Origin: Chrysomallon squamiferum
Lineage: Eukaryota; Mollusca; Gastropoda; Neomphalida; Peltospiridae
Assembly: GCA_012295275.1 (NCBI GenBank)
Contig: CM022668.1
Location: 7,340,318-7,404,317, forward strand
DNA: 64,000 nucleotides
Direction of reading: 5' to 3'
In this document: positions 30,933 through 43,594 of the stretch, piece after piece
Layout: every line of letters starts with the position of its first letter
Position numbering within the stretch: position 1 is the stretch's first letter
Made by a program: the position numbers and the translations under genes
The notes under the pieces: model-generated
Told to the model about the DNA's origin: nothing
Databases searched by the model: none
What the model saw: the letters and a program-made list of their open reading frames with translations, nothing else

Positions 30933-31126
30933 TTCCTGTCCGCATAGGGAATCCAGGTCAGAGGACATATATTAAACGTCTGTCCATTCATTCCTTGATT
31001 ATTCGTACATTTTATTACTGCTTTATTGTTATTTTTCTTCGTTTAACTTAATACTTTGAAATGAACCTCACCTCACTTCATCCGCAAATTTATGTCCATA
31101 CAATCATTGCATCATTTTTTGTTAAC

Positions 31127-31166
<40 letters not shown>

Positions 31167-31476
31167 TGTTTCTAAATCCATCTTTTAACCACATTTTTTT
31201 TTTTTTTTTTTTTGATTATTATTATTTTACAATTTAGTTTATCAGTTTATCAGCACCTGTTTTATGAAAACGTGAAACATCTGATGTATTGTTGGAATCA
31301 ATATTAACATTTTTGAATTTCCACTAGAGGTCAATTTATCCACACACACATAATATTATATATATATATATGTAAACAATATCCGTCACTTTTAATTTAT
31401 CTGCCTTATTATTATTATTATTATATATGTATGTATGTGTTTGTGTAGACAGACAGACAGCCATACAGAGCGAGCG

Positions 31477-31480
<4 letters not shown>
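29955..31480. other. CpG-rich intergenic region upstream of RPS26
   Basis: CpG dinucleotides become clearly more frequent right at the RPS26 start. Holds a (TC)n run at 30286-30346, an (AAT)n run at 30879-30931 and a (TA)n run at 31128-31161. No exon recognised. Confidence 0.6.

Positions 31481-31544
<64 letters not shown>
31481..31544. repeat. (GA)n microsatellite
   Basis: About 32 GA units preceded by CGAG units. Confidence 0.95.
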
Positions 31545-31547
<3 letters not shown>

Positions 31548-31679
31548 AAAAGAAGTAAAAGACAAAATGGCCAAGACAAATAAAACAAAATACAGACACG
31601 TACGCACAAACACTCACACGGACACTCATACAACCATACGAATACACGCACGTACGCAAACACATATTCAGGAACAATT

Positions 31680-32025
31680 CTGTGCGTGTGTTTGTGTATA
31701 ATGGATATGTATGTGTAAGTGAGCACGTGTGCGCACGTGTGTATGTAATGGTATATGTGTGTGCGCCTATGTATGTCTGTGTGCAAGTTTATATGCAATG
31801 TGGGTGCATGTTTATGTATAATATGTGTGTGCGTGTTTGTGTAATATGTGTGTATGTATGTACCTGTGTGTGCGTTTTTATGTAATGAATCTGTATGTGT
31901 CAGTTTGTGCGTGTTTGTGCGTAATGGGTATGCATGTGTCGCTGTGTGCGTGTTTGTGTGTGATACGGATGTATATGTGAACTTACGTGCGTGTACGCGG
32001 GTGTGTGTGTGTCTGCGTACGAAAC
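31680..32025 (+). repeat. GT-rich minisatellite, ~42-bp units
   Basis: About eight degenerate units with pattern GTGTGCGTGTTTGTGTAATG followed by GGTATGTATGTGT. CpGs (GTGCGTG) are kept in most units. Open frames on both strands are artefacts. Confidence 0.8.
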
Positions 32026-32278
32026 AAATGTGCCAACGATAATTAAACAAAGTTGTACCAAGGATAATTAAAATTTTTAAAAATGTTCTGATTTATCGGT
32101 GACACACGTGCTGTTCATTCGTTTCTAGATTCATGCCGAGAACGAAAATAAAATGATAAGGTTTTCGGAAAGATTAGAATTGACAGCTTGTCAAGTCTAT
32201 CGATTTACGAAGTTTCTTTTTAACAGGTGATCTGTTACAGGATTTATTTGCACGGTGTTGGTCGCTCGTCTAAGGTGG

Positions 32279-32288
32279 TTAATAAAAG
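32279..32288 (+). promoter_or_regulatory. Possible TATA-like element of the secreted-protein gene
   Basis: TTAATAAAAG about 60 bases before the ATG at 32350, the correct range for a short leader. Weak evidence because of the AT-rich background. Confidence 0.3.
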
Positions 32289-32349
32289 ATTTTGTAATTT
32301 CATTTCGCGTGTGCCAAAAACGTTCACGAGTTAATCCAGATATCCGAGG

Positions 32350-32492
32350 ATGAAACTGCACCTGACTGCCGTCGTCGTAGTTGTGATGGTTTTGGCTCTG
32401 GCTGAAGCACATGGTGGTTGGTGGGATCTTGACCAGGGACACCACGAAATGGGAAATTATGCATGGGGATGGTACAGCTATAATAATCAACG
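32350..32492 (+). CDS. Secreted-protein coding exon 1
   Basis: Residues 1-47 plus two bases, signal peptide and aromatic-rich segment. The donor GTTATT at 32493 is itself the first unit of a TTTA microsatellite. Confidence 0.65.
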
Positions 32493-32946
32493 GTTATTTA
32501 TTTATTTATTTATTTATTTGCTTACTTACTTACGTCTTTACTTAACTTCTTATTTACTAACTTACATATTTATTTATTTATTTTATTTTATTTTATTTTT
32601 ATTTATTATATTACGTTATATAACATTACATTATATTACATTTTATGCTAATATATTCTGTTCTATAAGAGTTTCAGGGATTCATTTAGCTAGATATTAA
32701 AGGAGCTATGCGTACATAGTTTTTGGATTGTTTAGGATCAGAGGAAATAAGGCTACACTTTTAGTGTTTCATTTTGCTTCAAGGAGGAATAGATACTCGG
32801 CTAAATTGTTCTTTTTATATTACTGTTATTATAATTTTTTAATTTACTTTTTTGTTTTTTTAAGTTTTAATGTCTTATTTTTTTATATTAATTTATTATT
32901 ATCGAAGCATTATGTTATTATTTTTCTTCTTTTTCTTCTCCTTCTT

Positions 32947-33039
<93 letters not shown>

Positions 33040-33857
33040 TCGATATGATAGTTTAACAAAAACAAAAAAAAATATAATAGTTTAGCAAGATCTAAATTTT
33101 CTTTTTACGAGCTTAGAAATACATGTCTGTTGTTTTTATGGCAAATTACTAATTGAATTTTTTTTTTTCAAATTCTCATATTAATTAAAAAATAAATAAA
33201 ACGAATGAGTAAACAAATAAATAAATAAAAAGGAGCATTGGAGTGTGTGTTTTGAGGCGGCCATTTTGGAAATTCGGTCTACACAGGTTTACTGAATTAA
33301 TTCTGTTACAGTTACAAAGTAATTTTTAAAATTATTTCAGTTTCACCATATAAACATAAATATAAATACAGAATAAATATAAATATAAATACAGATATAA
33401 ATATAAATATATAACTCTTGTTTTGTTTTTAGACTAAAAACGCTTATAGCACAAAAAGATACTCTGCAAGAGGAATTACATCAGTGTATGTTAAAAGGTA
33501 ACTTCAGAATGTTTATCATCACATTACTATTTCGCTGTTATTACTGTTGTTGTTGTTGTTTCTATATTATTTATTTATTTATTCTCATTATTATCATTTC
33601 TATATTTCTATTACGATCATTGTTATTATTACTGTTGTTGTTGTTGTTGTTGTATCCATTCGTCTACCTATGCATATACACACACGTATATATGTATATA
33701 TGCATAGGTACACGAATGGACACACACACACACACACACACACAAAACACACACACACACACATATAGCCCGAAAAGACTTGATTTTCCGTTTCGCGTCA
33801 CGTTTGTTTTGACTTTCTATCATTTTGTTTTGTCTGCTTGCAGCTGTAGGTCTTTAA
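32350..33857 (+). CDS. Small secreted protein, 73 residues, three exons
   Basis: Coding exons 32350-32492, 33433-33497 and 33844-33857 join in phase to 73 codons. Residues 1-20 are a classic signal peptide: basic start, a run of Val/Leu, and ALAEA before the likely cleavage at A20-H21. The 53-residue mature part starts with a Gly/His/aromatic-rich segment (about 21-47; four Trp and three Tyr) and continues with a charged, probably helical segment (about 48-70) holding the only mature cysteine, C66. A single cysteine suggests a disulphide-linked dimer or none. I do not recognise the family. The agreement of splice phase with a helix-like second exon argues that it is real. Polyadenylation signal AATAAA lies at 33920. 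Alternatives are a longer isoform or a misassigned last exon. Confidence 0.65.
32493..33432. repeat. Intron 1 of the secreted-protein gene, mostly microsatellites
   Basis: TTTA/TTAC units from 32493 to about 32645, (TTC)n at 32936-32976, (TTA)n at 32978-33037, and AATATAAAT units at 33357-33410. The acceptor TTTTTAG follows directly. Confidence 0.85.
33433..33497 (+). CDS. Secreted-protein coding exon 2
   Basis: Residues 48-69 plus one base. Read in the phase set by exon 1 it gives an amphipathic, Lys/Gln/Glu/Leu-rich segment with one cysteine. Another frame is also open but would not join exon 1. Confidence 0.6.
33844..33857 (+). CDS. Secreted-protein coding exon 3 with stop
   Basis: Last four residues (AVGL) and TAA after acceptor TGCTTGCAG. 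Short, hence the least certain part. Between exons 2 and 3 lies an intron with GTT and CA microsatellites (33630-33652, 33721-33765). Confidence 0.5.
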
Positions 33858-34215
33858 GCTTTCCAAGAACAGCAAGCGATTCAGCCAGTGAACCAGAACG
33901 ACGATTTACAGTCAGTCAGAATAAAACAAATTCTGAACACACTTTGAGTCTTTGTTGATTAAATTACCCGTTTATATTTAAAAAAAAAAAAATAAATAAA
34001 ATAAAAAAGAAGAAGAAATTAGGCTAAAACAAACAAAACACATACCCACACACCCAAACGCACTCCGTCATATATTTATATATACACACACATATACATA
34101 CACACATACACACAGACATACGCACACACACATACTTATATATATATTATATACATACACACTCGCACACATATCCTACCATTCCCCACAAACAATTTAA
34201 TCATTTAAAACTTTT

Positions 34216-34302
<87 letters not shown>

Positions 34303-34749
34303 TATGCAAAACAAAGGAAAACAATTGTTTATAACGTACCCGTCATTATCGCTATATATCTCACCTCCAGGGAATATTTCTACAGCGCTTCAAGGTATTA
34401 GAAAGGTGAGAAAATGAAGTATTCAGGTAAAAACAGGTCTGGCAGGTAATTTCCCACCTGAAAAGCTATCGAAGAGTTACGGCGATTTTTGGTTCATTGT
34501 TTCACTTTCCGATGTGCGATCAATATGACGTAAACTAATGAGTTTTATTGACAGGACTTTTTAAAGGATTAGTTCATTTTGAATTCGAGGGGTGAAAGTT
34601 TCCAAACTTTTGTCATGTAATTTTATATTTTACGAAAGAATAATAAAAAATAATAATAAAAAAAAAAAACTTTACTGTCGGTTCAAAGTAAATAACTGTT
34701 ATTTCTTGTAATTAAAATAATTATTTTTGTTTTGTTGTTATTCAAATTC
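33858..34749. other. Intergenic, 3' side of the secreted-protein gene
   Basis: Contains degenerate CA/TA repeats at 34040-34170, a (GA)n run at 34219-34302, and CpG-bearing unique sequence at 34340-34620 without a recognisable exon. Confidence 0.55.
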
Positions 34750-34905
34750 TTATTTTAACGTACCAATACATCTATACCCACCTTCAAGTGATCTCCCCTG
34801 TTTTCACATTCGTTAGACTTGGGAGGGGGTGGAAATTAACACGCACCAGTGATTTCTTGACTAACTTTGTTTCCTCAAGCCTAAATTGTTTCTTCTGGGA
34901 AAGAT
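34750..34905 (+). other. Candidate non-coding first exon
   Basis: GC-richer, CpG-bearing stretch that ends with a strong donor (AAAGAT|GTAAGT at 34906). CpG content falls to a low level some distance downstream, as expected past the start of a methylated gene body. It could be a 5' exon of the Slac2-like gene. The left border is arbitrary. Confidence 0.3.
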
Positions 34906-36869
34906 GTAAGTATTATAACTATTATCTATTCTTGTTTTTAATATTTTAAATCAGAAACCCACAATAACAGTTTACTGTCTTTATTCGGGTGGATAGGGCA
35001 GGAGATGTTTAAATCTCGACTACAGATGACAATAAAAAAAAACAACATTTCGCCGGTTCACCAAAACTGTTGGCTTTATCTAGCATCGTATGACATTGAT
35101 GGAACAGATGAAGAGATTGGGTGGAAAAGAAATATCGTAAAATGAAATAATTAAAAAAGAAATGAAAGTAACACCGTTGGGACTCTTTTGTGCAAGCAGA
35201 ATTATACTGATAGCAAAAAGAAAGAAACGTTTTTGTAAACTGGTGAATTTCTGTTTGCGTAACGTTATCGTCTGCTTGACTTAGACTAACGTTCTTTCAA
35301 ATTACTGTTTATTTACATGCAGTTCGTCAGCACTTTATATTATTATTATTATTATTATTATTATTGTTATTATAATTATTATTATTATTTAAAAATAACC
35401 ATCGTTCATATCTGACGGTAACTACTTAAAATAACAATAAACGATAACCCAATGTTTGACTTATTAAATGCCATCGTTTATATAAACGTATAGAAGTTGA
35501 TTATAAAATAGCCTTTATTAGAGATTTTAGACCTTAGTAACTGGTTCTCTTTTATATATTATCTTGTCCAAAGACATTTTGCTTTTAATATTAAAACATT
35601 TAAAAGTTACGAAAAACAAATTTTAATTCATTCGTAAAATAAATTATAAATATATATAATCATACATCAGTGAACATAGATAATTATGTTATTGAAAGCA
35701 TTTTGATTCAGACTGTTGTTGTTTATTTAGAAACTGTCTTGTTTTCATTTACGAAAAACAGCATGTACAGATGTGAGATTACTGTGTTGATTTTTTTAAA
35801 TGTCAAGACTGTTGTGAAAAAATGCTACAAAGACTGAGTTAACAAATAAGCTTTATTATTTCTTATTTGGAAAAAAAAAAATAATTGTATGTTCCTTTGG
35901 CAAAATGAAATCAGTGCTATTCATGCATGCATATTGACACACACATACACACACATACTCGTGTGTGTGTGTAGATAGATATATAGATATACAGAGACCT
36001 TGTTAATATGAACTAAAGCTATCCATATATGTTCTGCTACCTACCTATATATTTATTTACTTACTTCATATGCACATGCAACTATAAACACTGATTACAT
36101 TTTGTTAAAAATAATTTGCACATGCAAGCGCACACATATATTTATTTACTTACTTCATACACACACAACTATCTAAATAGATATTATATTCCTATTTTTC
36201 TCACATGCCTGTTATGCATACACATCTATCTAAATAGATATCATATGTCTGTCTCTATGTTTGTTTTGTTTATATGAATATGTATATGTCTGTGTGTTTG
36301 TTTTGTTTATATGAATAGATACAAACACACACACACACACACACACACAATAAGTGCAAAAACCTGTCTGTCTCTCAGGTTTTGAAAAGAGCAGAACCTC
36401 ATCAACGTGTTGTATTTCTGAACAAAATCAATAATAAATCTGGAATAACAAATCCTGTCATTTTTAATAAACTCAACAAACCTTTCAGACAGGAAAAACA
36501 AAAATTAGACAATTAAAGGACACTGGAAATTAAATAAAAGAAAAGAAAAAAAATAATCTATATTAAGAATATTTTCATGAATAATTCAGTAAATACTGCA
36601 GAAAGGAAAAAATAAATTATTATTCTACTGCTACTACTATTACTATTATTATTACTGCTACTAATATTATTATTACTGTTACTACTGTTGTTATAATTAT
36701 AATCCATTATTGTTATTTATTGTTATTGTGTACTGGTATTAATATTTTTGTATTTTATAGATTTCTTTATTTTAGTTTTTATTATTAGTATTATTGTATT
36801 ATAATTATGATTATTATTATTTCTGATGTCCTTATAGTAATTTCATGGCTATTACTATTACTGCTAATG

Positions 36870-36915
<46 letters not shown>

Positions 36916-37300
36916 CATATATTATCATCATCATAATAATGATTTCATTTATCTGTTTTAGTAATTTAAGCCTGCATATTAATTAATATTTTATTTTTCA
37001 TTTCTCCATTCCAAATGATCTTGTTTATAATTCAAAAGAACCTTTTACAATAACATGCACTGTTCATATAAGCTTTTAGCCAGTAAAGGCTTTTTCAATA
37101 ATATATTAAGAGTGGTTCAGAGGATATCATTAGAAGACAGAACACCAAATTTATCACAATGGCATTTTAGTACTATAGGGAATAGCATGTCACAAGCAAT
37201 GTGAAAATTTGTCCATTACTGTTCCTTTTGCATTACTCAGTTTCCAAAACCTAATTTACAATTTGCATGACAACATGTTATGTTATCTGTACTAAGTCGC
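34906..37300. other. Microsatellite-rich non-coding DNA
   Basis: (TTA)n at 35337-35390 and 36868-36914, and CA at 36328-36349. A duplicated motif around TTTATTTACTTACTTCATA occurs at 36051 and 36140, and ATCTAAATAGATAT occurs at 36171 and 36228. No exon recognised. Confidence 0.6.
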
Positions 37301-37310
37301 AGTGGCCCAA

Positions 37311-37410
37311 TAATAATAATAGTAGTAGTAGCAGTAGTAGAAGTAGTAGTGGTAGCAGTAGTGGTAGCAGTAGTCGTAGTAGTAGTAGTAGCAGCAGCAG
37401 TAATAGTAGT
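37311..37410. repeat. (AGT)n microsatellite
   Basis: Trinucleotide run with GGT and CGT variants; frames of Ser or Val across it are artefacts. Confidence 0.9.
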
Positions 37411-37440
37411 GATGTTTGTAGTAATAAATCATGTGTATGT

Positions 37441-37517
37441 GCATGTGTGTCCATGTGCCAGAGTGTGTGTGTGTGTGTGTGTGTGTGTCCATGTGCCAGT
37501 GTGTGTGTGTGTGTGTG

Positions 37518-37553
<36 letters not shown>

Positions 37554-37723
37554 ATGTGCCAGAGTGTGTGTGTGTGTGTGTGTGTGTCCATGTGCCAGTG
37601 TGTGTGTGTGTCCATGTCCATGTGCCAGAGTGTGTGTGTGTGTGTCCATGTCCATGTGCCAGAGTGTGTGTGTGTGTGTGTGTCCATGTGCCAGAGTGTG
37701 TGTGTGTGTGTGTGTCCATGTGC

Positions 37724-37761
<38 letters not shown>

Positions 37762-37812
37762 ATGTGCCAGAGTGTGTATGTGTGTGTGTGTGTGTGTCCA
37801 TGTGCCAGAGTG

Positions 37813-37862
<50 letters not shown>
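37441..37862 (+). repeat. GT microsatellite punctuated by CCATGTGCCAGAG
   Basis: About eleven GT blocks of variable length, each separated by the 13-base motif CCATGTGCCAGAG or CCATGTGCCAGTG, sometimes with a doubled CCATGT. The spacer is almost invariant whereas the GT blocks vary. Confidence 0.9.
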
Positions 37863-37869
<7 letters not shown>

Positions 37870-39450
37870 TAGATAAATTATCTATACACATGCATGCATA
37901 AATAGAAAGGCATACACACATGCATCACACATACATAGATGTATATATGAGTGTATGTGCATGCTTGCATGTTTGTGTGTTTAAGTGTATGTGTAGGTAC
38001 AGACTGGCTGACAATATACATTTATGAAATTTGCACTGAAATGAAATTAGTATTTTTATCTTGAACATTCTTTAAATTTTAGTGTTTATGTTTGTAAATA
38101 CACTTAATATACTCTAAATACCTTATAAACCTTTTTAAATTGTTTAAAAATAAAGAGATACATATATATTTATTTGTTTGTGTGTAAGATTGTGTGAGCG
38201 GATGTTTGTGTGTATGTAGGTGTGTGAGTGTATGGGTGTTAAGCATACACACATGTGCATTTGTTTAAAAACATCTTTTTATGATTTGCCTATTTATAAT
38301 TAACTAAACTCAGCTCTCAAATGACTTTAAACTAATCCAATACAAATCCATAGCTGTCAAAATTTTCTCTGTAATTACGTACAAACATCTGATGCTAACA
38401 CTAGTAGCAGCAGAAAATCTTGTTTTCAACCAAATACATTTTTGTTGAGGCCTGATAATAATAAAAACAACAGAAACATAACCAGTTGTGGTCATTAACT
38501 CTTTAACTCTATAGTTTGAGTGCATGACAAGTCACAGGTTCAGTCTTAATCCAGTACACTGGTTTAGCAATATTCCATTCCAACCAGTCCTCCTAAGTTA
38601 ATTTATCAAAGTTTATACCTTGCTGCTTATGGGAAGGTTCGTAAAAATATTTCTTATTGCTAATCATTGTGATTATATTTCTGTTATGCCTGCAGTAGTT
38701 TTGCTTCATAATTCTTATCTTTTAATTTTTATTGATTATTGATTGGTTGATTTATTGATTTTAAGAATTACTGTTCTGTATTAGAAAAAATATATTTTTC
38801 AACATAAAATGAAATACATTTTATGATATAAAATTGATAATTTCTTAGTATTTATATATTTTTTGGAATTACAAATTTGTTTTCAATGTAACATTGCCAT
38901 TTTTGTTTTTGTTTAAAGAACTGCAGTTTAAAGTTAGGGCAAAAAAGGTTATTAACCTTAACATAAACTTTTTAGAAAATAAATTACTTTTTTATAATAT
39001 AAAACTGACAATTTTTCAATTTTATTTATTAAACAATTATATTTTATGATTAAAATTTAATAAACACATTTTTTTTTTTCAATCTATCATAAAACAAAAT
39101 ACTTTTTATGATGTAACAAAGACAAGGGTTAATAGTGTTTACTAATTCTTAACATAAATATATTATTGCAAAACAAAATGCATATTGTCAATGGTTGTTT
39201 ATATTTTATCTGCAGGTAGGACAGAAACATTAACAAAAAGCTGACGTTATTAAACAGTGGGTGTAAATATATAGATTAATGAAATGTCACCAGAATCAAT
39301 ACTGTGCAGAAATAAAACAATAATAATAAAAAAAATCTTAAAAAAAAAAAAAAAAAAAAATTGAAAAAAGCAAACATCGAACGTTTCTATATTAATTTCT
39401 AGTTACTTGTGTTATAAACAATATCTGCATTCTTGGATATTATGGACTGA

Positions 39451-39456
<6 letters not shown>
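37863..39456. other. AT-rich non-coding DNA
   Basis: No exon recognised. A weak tRNA B-box-like CAGGTTCAGTCTTAATCC near 38536 and a poly(A) run at 39338-39360 are the only points noted. Confidence 0.55.

Positions 39457-39493
<37 letters not shown>
39457..39493. repeat. Poly(A) run, ~37 bases
   Basis: Long A tract followed by TAATAATAAAAATAAA. It may be the tail of a degenerate retroposon, but no body is recognisable. Confidence 0.8.
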
Positions 39494-39495
<2 letters not shown>

Positions 39496-39555
39496 ATAAT
39501 AAAAATAAAAATTTAATTTCTAGTATATTGAAATAAATCATATATATATATATAT

Positions 39556-39900
39556 AGACACACACACACACAGACACACACACATACACACACACACATA
39601 CAGACACACACACACATACACAGACACATATACACACACACACACACACTCTGAAACAGAAACATGTTAATAACTGGACACATAAAAATAGAATCGAGAT
39701 CTCAAAATATCAACATGCTATGGACATACATACACATAAAACACACACACACACACACAAAACACACACACACACACACACACATACACACTCTGAAACA
39801 GAAACATGTTAATAACTGGACACATAAAAATAGAATCGAGATCTCAAAATATCAACATGCTATGGACATGCATACACATAAAACACACACAAATATTCAC
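39556..39900 (+). repeat. 142-bp tandem duplication with CA runs
   Basis: A CA run followed by CTCTGAAACAGAAACATGTT and about 75 further bases (39649-39737) is repeated almost exactly at 39791-39879. High identity suggests a recent duplication. Confidence 0.85.
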
Positions 39901-40247
39901 CTATCTACCCACATGAAATGCATATAATCACCCACATGCAGAGATGCACATACACACATACACACAAACCATGTTCTCCCCTACACACACTGTCTGAGTT
40001 AATACATGACAGGACTGTTTTGTTTTGAAATGTGTTTTAATTATACAGGTCTCACCACCTACCAAATTTAAAATAAAATAAAATAAAATAAAATTCCATC
40101 TCTTCAACCAATTTTTTTTTTTTAAAACCATTAAAATTAACAAACAAAAAAAAAACAATAAGAAGACTGAAAAGAAATTCAAGAGCAAAATAAAAAAAAT
40201 AAAAAAGACAAACCAAACAAAAAAGTGGTAATAGTAGTTTTAGTAAC

Positions 40248-40305
<58 letters not shown>

Positions 40306-40326
40306 CAACAACAACAACAACAACAA
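40248..40326. repeat. (AAT)n(AAC)n microsatellite
   Basis: Uninterrupted trinucleotides with one switch from AAT to AAC. Confidence 0.95.
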
Positions 40327-40449
40327 GAAAGAAATAATCATAATAATAAAGTAGTAATTATAATAACAATAAAATAAAATAAAATAAACAAAATAAATGA
40401 AATGTTCCAGCAAATAAAAATGAAAATAAATAAAAGACAAGAAAAAAAA

Positions 40450-40630
40450 GACAGTTTTGATTCCCAGTGTGTGTTGTCAGTGACAGTTTGTTTTCACTGC
40501 GTGGAACTGTCGTCTGATAAAAATCACTTTGAACATCTCTGCGCCATCTGTCACCCTTCCTCAGTGGGTCACATGACACCTAGACTGTATCACGTCAGTT
40601 CTGTTTTACAGCTAAATGCAGTATTGACAT
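40450..40630 (+). other. Exon-like island with strong donor
   Basis: GC and CpG content rise sharply here between AT-rich flanks, and the island ends at GACAT|GTAAGT (40631). A 78-codon frame crosses it but shows no family similarity. It may be an alternative 5' exon of the Slac2-like gene. Confidence 0.35.
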
Positions 40631-40639
40631 GTAAGTAGA

Positions 40640-40844
40640 ACAGTAAATTAATTGGTTATGTTATAAGAAAAAAAATTAATTATATTTTTAAAAAATATGG
40701 TGTACTGGAGTTATCAGTTTTTATTGTTGGGTTTTATTTGCTGGAGTAATGTGAGTTTTTTTAAAGTTTTTTTTTTAAAATGTTATTTTATTTTTTGCAA
40801 TGATTGTGTGTATGTTGTATATACATAAATATGTTTTATATGTA

Positions 40845-40884
<40 letters not shown>

Positions 40885-41903
40885 TGTGTCTGTGTATGTG
40901 TGTGAATATATGTATCATGGTATGTGAATGTATGTATATGTATAGTATATGTATGTGGGTGTATATTAATTAGTATTATATAAAAAATGTGTGTGTGTGC
41001 ATGTATGTGTGTGTGTATTGTGTTTCAAAGAAAAATGAGTTAATTTGCTATACTACAAAATATCTATGATAAATGGATTTTGTACTGGTGTACTACGTAT
41101 TAGTAATTTTTTAAAATTTTTAATTTTTTTTAAAATCTTAAAGTATATTTAAAAATGTTTTTATATATATAAGAAATATATATATACATGATTATTGAAG
41201 AAATTAGTAAAATAGTTCCATTGTAAAATATCTCTGATAAATAGATTTATGTAATGGAATACTAAATTTGTTTCTATATTTTTGAATCAATTATATTATT
41301 ACTTTAATGTTATTTTATATTTTGGTAATATTGTCTGTATATTTAATACTTGGGAAAATAGTTTGTTGTCCTAGGAAATATCTGTGACAAATGGATTTTT
41401 ATACTGTATTTTATTTTTATTTTTTAAATTATTATATTTTCATGTTTAAAAAGTTTATATATTTGTGGAAAATTATTAAGAAGATTTTAACAGAAAATAT
41501 AAATGACTCAAAAAATTAAAATTAAATTATCAACATTAAATAATAAAAGATGTAAATATAAAAGAACTAAATAAAATGAATGATAATGATTAAAGAAGTT
41601 TATTTATTAAGAAAAAATATGTAGATTATATAAAAAAAAAATAATAGTTGCTCTCCCAAATGCCATTAATAATAATAAAATTAATTACTAAAAAAGTAAA
41701 TAATAATAAAAATAATACCAATAAATTAAATAAGTAATAATGAATTAACACAATAAATAATAAATTATATTTCATTAATTAATGTTAGAGTGAAATTGTT
41801 AACGTTAAATGTGTGAGATAAATTATTATTAAAATTGACATTTTATTTGATTTATATTATAATAATAGTAATAATAATAATAATAATTATAATTATAATT
41901 ATA

Positions 41904-41948
<45 letters not shown>

Positions 41949-42120
41949 TATTTATTTAAACAAGGACTTTTTAACAAAAATTAAGTAAACAATAATTTTT
42001 AAAATTACAAAAAATAGATAATGCATTAATAAGAATAATACCGTATGCATTTTAACAAAAATAATATCTAAAGTATGAATAATTTAATAATCATGTTTAA
42101 AATGATAATTTATTAATATA

Positions 42121-42163
<43 letters not shown>

Positions 42164-43590
42164 TCTTCAACAAAAATTAAGTAAACAGTAATTTTTAAAA
42201 TTACAAAAATACAAAATGCATTAATAAAAATAATAATAACGAATACATATTAACAATACTAATGTTGAAAATATGAAATATTTAATAATAAAGTTTAAAA
42301 TAATAATTTAATAATACTGTTGAAAATATGAATAATTTAATAATACTGTTTGAAAATATGACTAATTTAATAATAAAGTTTAAATTATGACTAATTTAAT
42401 AATAAAGTTTAAAACATGACTAATTTAATAATAAAGTTTAAAACATGACTAATTTAATAATACTGTTTAAAATATGAATAATTTGAGTAACTGTCTTTTA
42501 CACCTGAGAATTAAACATCTGTTTCTTGACTCACTTCTGTATGACAAGTCTGGATAAGAAAATACCATGCTTAAATATTTTTATCTCACACATACATGTG
42601 ACATAACATTTGTGATACAACCTTATTGAATTGTTACATGTTTGGAACACTAGTGGTTCAAATTTTTTTTTTTTAATTTTTTTTATTCAGTCACAATAAT
42701 ATTAAACCCAGCATTTGAAATTAGTTTTTAATTAGGTATTACTGAGGTAGCTTGCACTAACAGACCATTTAATTTAATTTATTTATTTTATCGTTTATTG
42801 TACGTTTAATATCTTGTTTAATTTAAATTTCTAACAGTGCACAGGGCTTTAATGAAATGGGAGGTAATTATTTAGAGCTGAATTATTATTATAATTGTGT
42901 TATTTCTTTGTGTCTGGAAAATTAAAAATCTCGAGAGAGTATGGAAACAGAGGTTTTGGAAAATTGGTTGTGTACCTGTAACAAAAATAATAAAAAGTAA
43001 AAAATTAAATATAATGGAATTGCTTGACAAGAAGAAAAAGATTAAGTAACAACTGAAATGCCAAAAAAAAATAAATAAAAATAAAATTAAATTAAAATAA
43101 AATAAAATAACAAAGAAATGAAAAACATAATATATAAAATTAATAAATTAATAAATCAAATAAATCAATAAATAAGAAAATAAATCAATAAATAAGAAAA
43201 TAAATTAGTAAATAAATAAAACATTGCTCAAATATCTTTATGGTTTTGAACGAACCACTGATATTAATTAAAAATAGTTTCTAATTTATTTTTATTATTA
43301 CTTGCTTTTGATTATTAAATTAATACAGTTCACATTATTAACAGTTTTTTGATAAAATAAAAGTTAATTTGTTTTATATAAGTACAAACCCGAGGTTATT
43401 GATGTGTGTGTGTGTGTGTGTATGTGTGTGTGTGTACCTTATTAATTAATATGCATTTGAAGGTGTATGTATAATATACATCAATTAATATGATATAAAA
43501 CCTTATTAAATTGTTAATGATAAAAATCAGTATTAATAATTAATTTTTTTAAACAGAATCTTTTTTTTTTTTTGGAAATTTATTTTATTC
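40640..43590. other. AT-rich DNA with short tandem duplications
   Basis: (GT)n at 40850-40882. Three diverged units of about 170 bp at 41030-41410, sharing AAATATCTxTGAxAAATxGATTT. (AAT)n/(TTA)n at 41865-41949 and (TTA)n at 42121-42162. AACAAAAATTAAGTAAACAxTAATTTTT occurs at 41973 and 42169. Units of ATGACTAATTTAATAATAAA plus GTTTAAAAC repeat about eight times at 42280-42490. No exon recognised. Confidence 0.65.
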
Positions 43591-43594
43591 TTTA

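Noticed and set aside
31421-32050. 209-codon minus-strand frame
   Set aside because: Runs through a GT-rich minisatellite and a GA microsatellite. Thr/His and Ser/Leu repeats only.
33488-33958. Alternative reading of the secreted-protein gene using the longer open frame after 33844
   Set aside because: That frame does not join exon 1 in phase through any visible donor. The phase-consistent reading ends four codons into exon 3.
37267-37921. Overlapping 156-209-codon frames on both strands
   Set aside because: AGT and GT microsatellites translated in several frames, with no non-repetitive portion.
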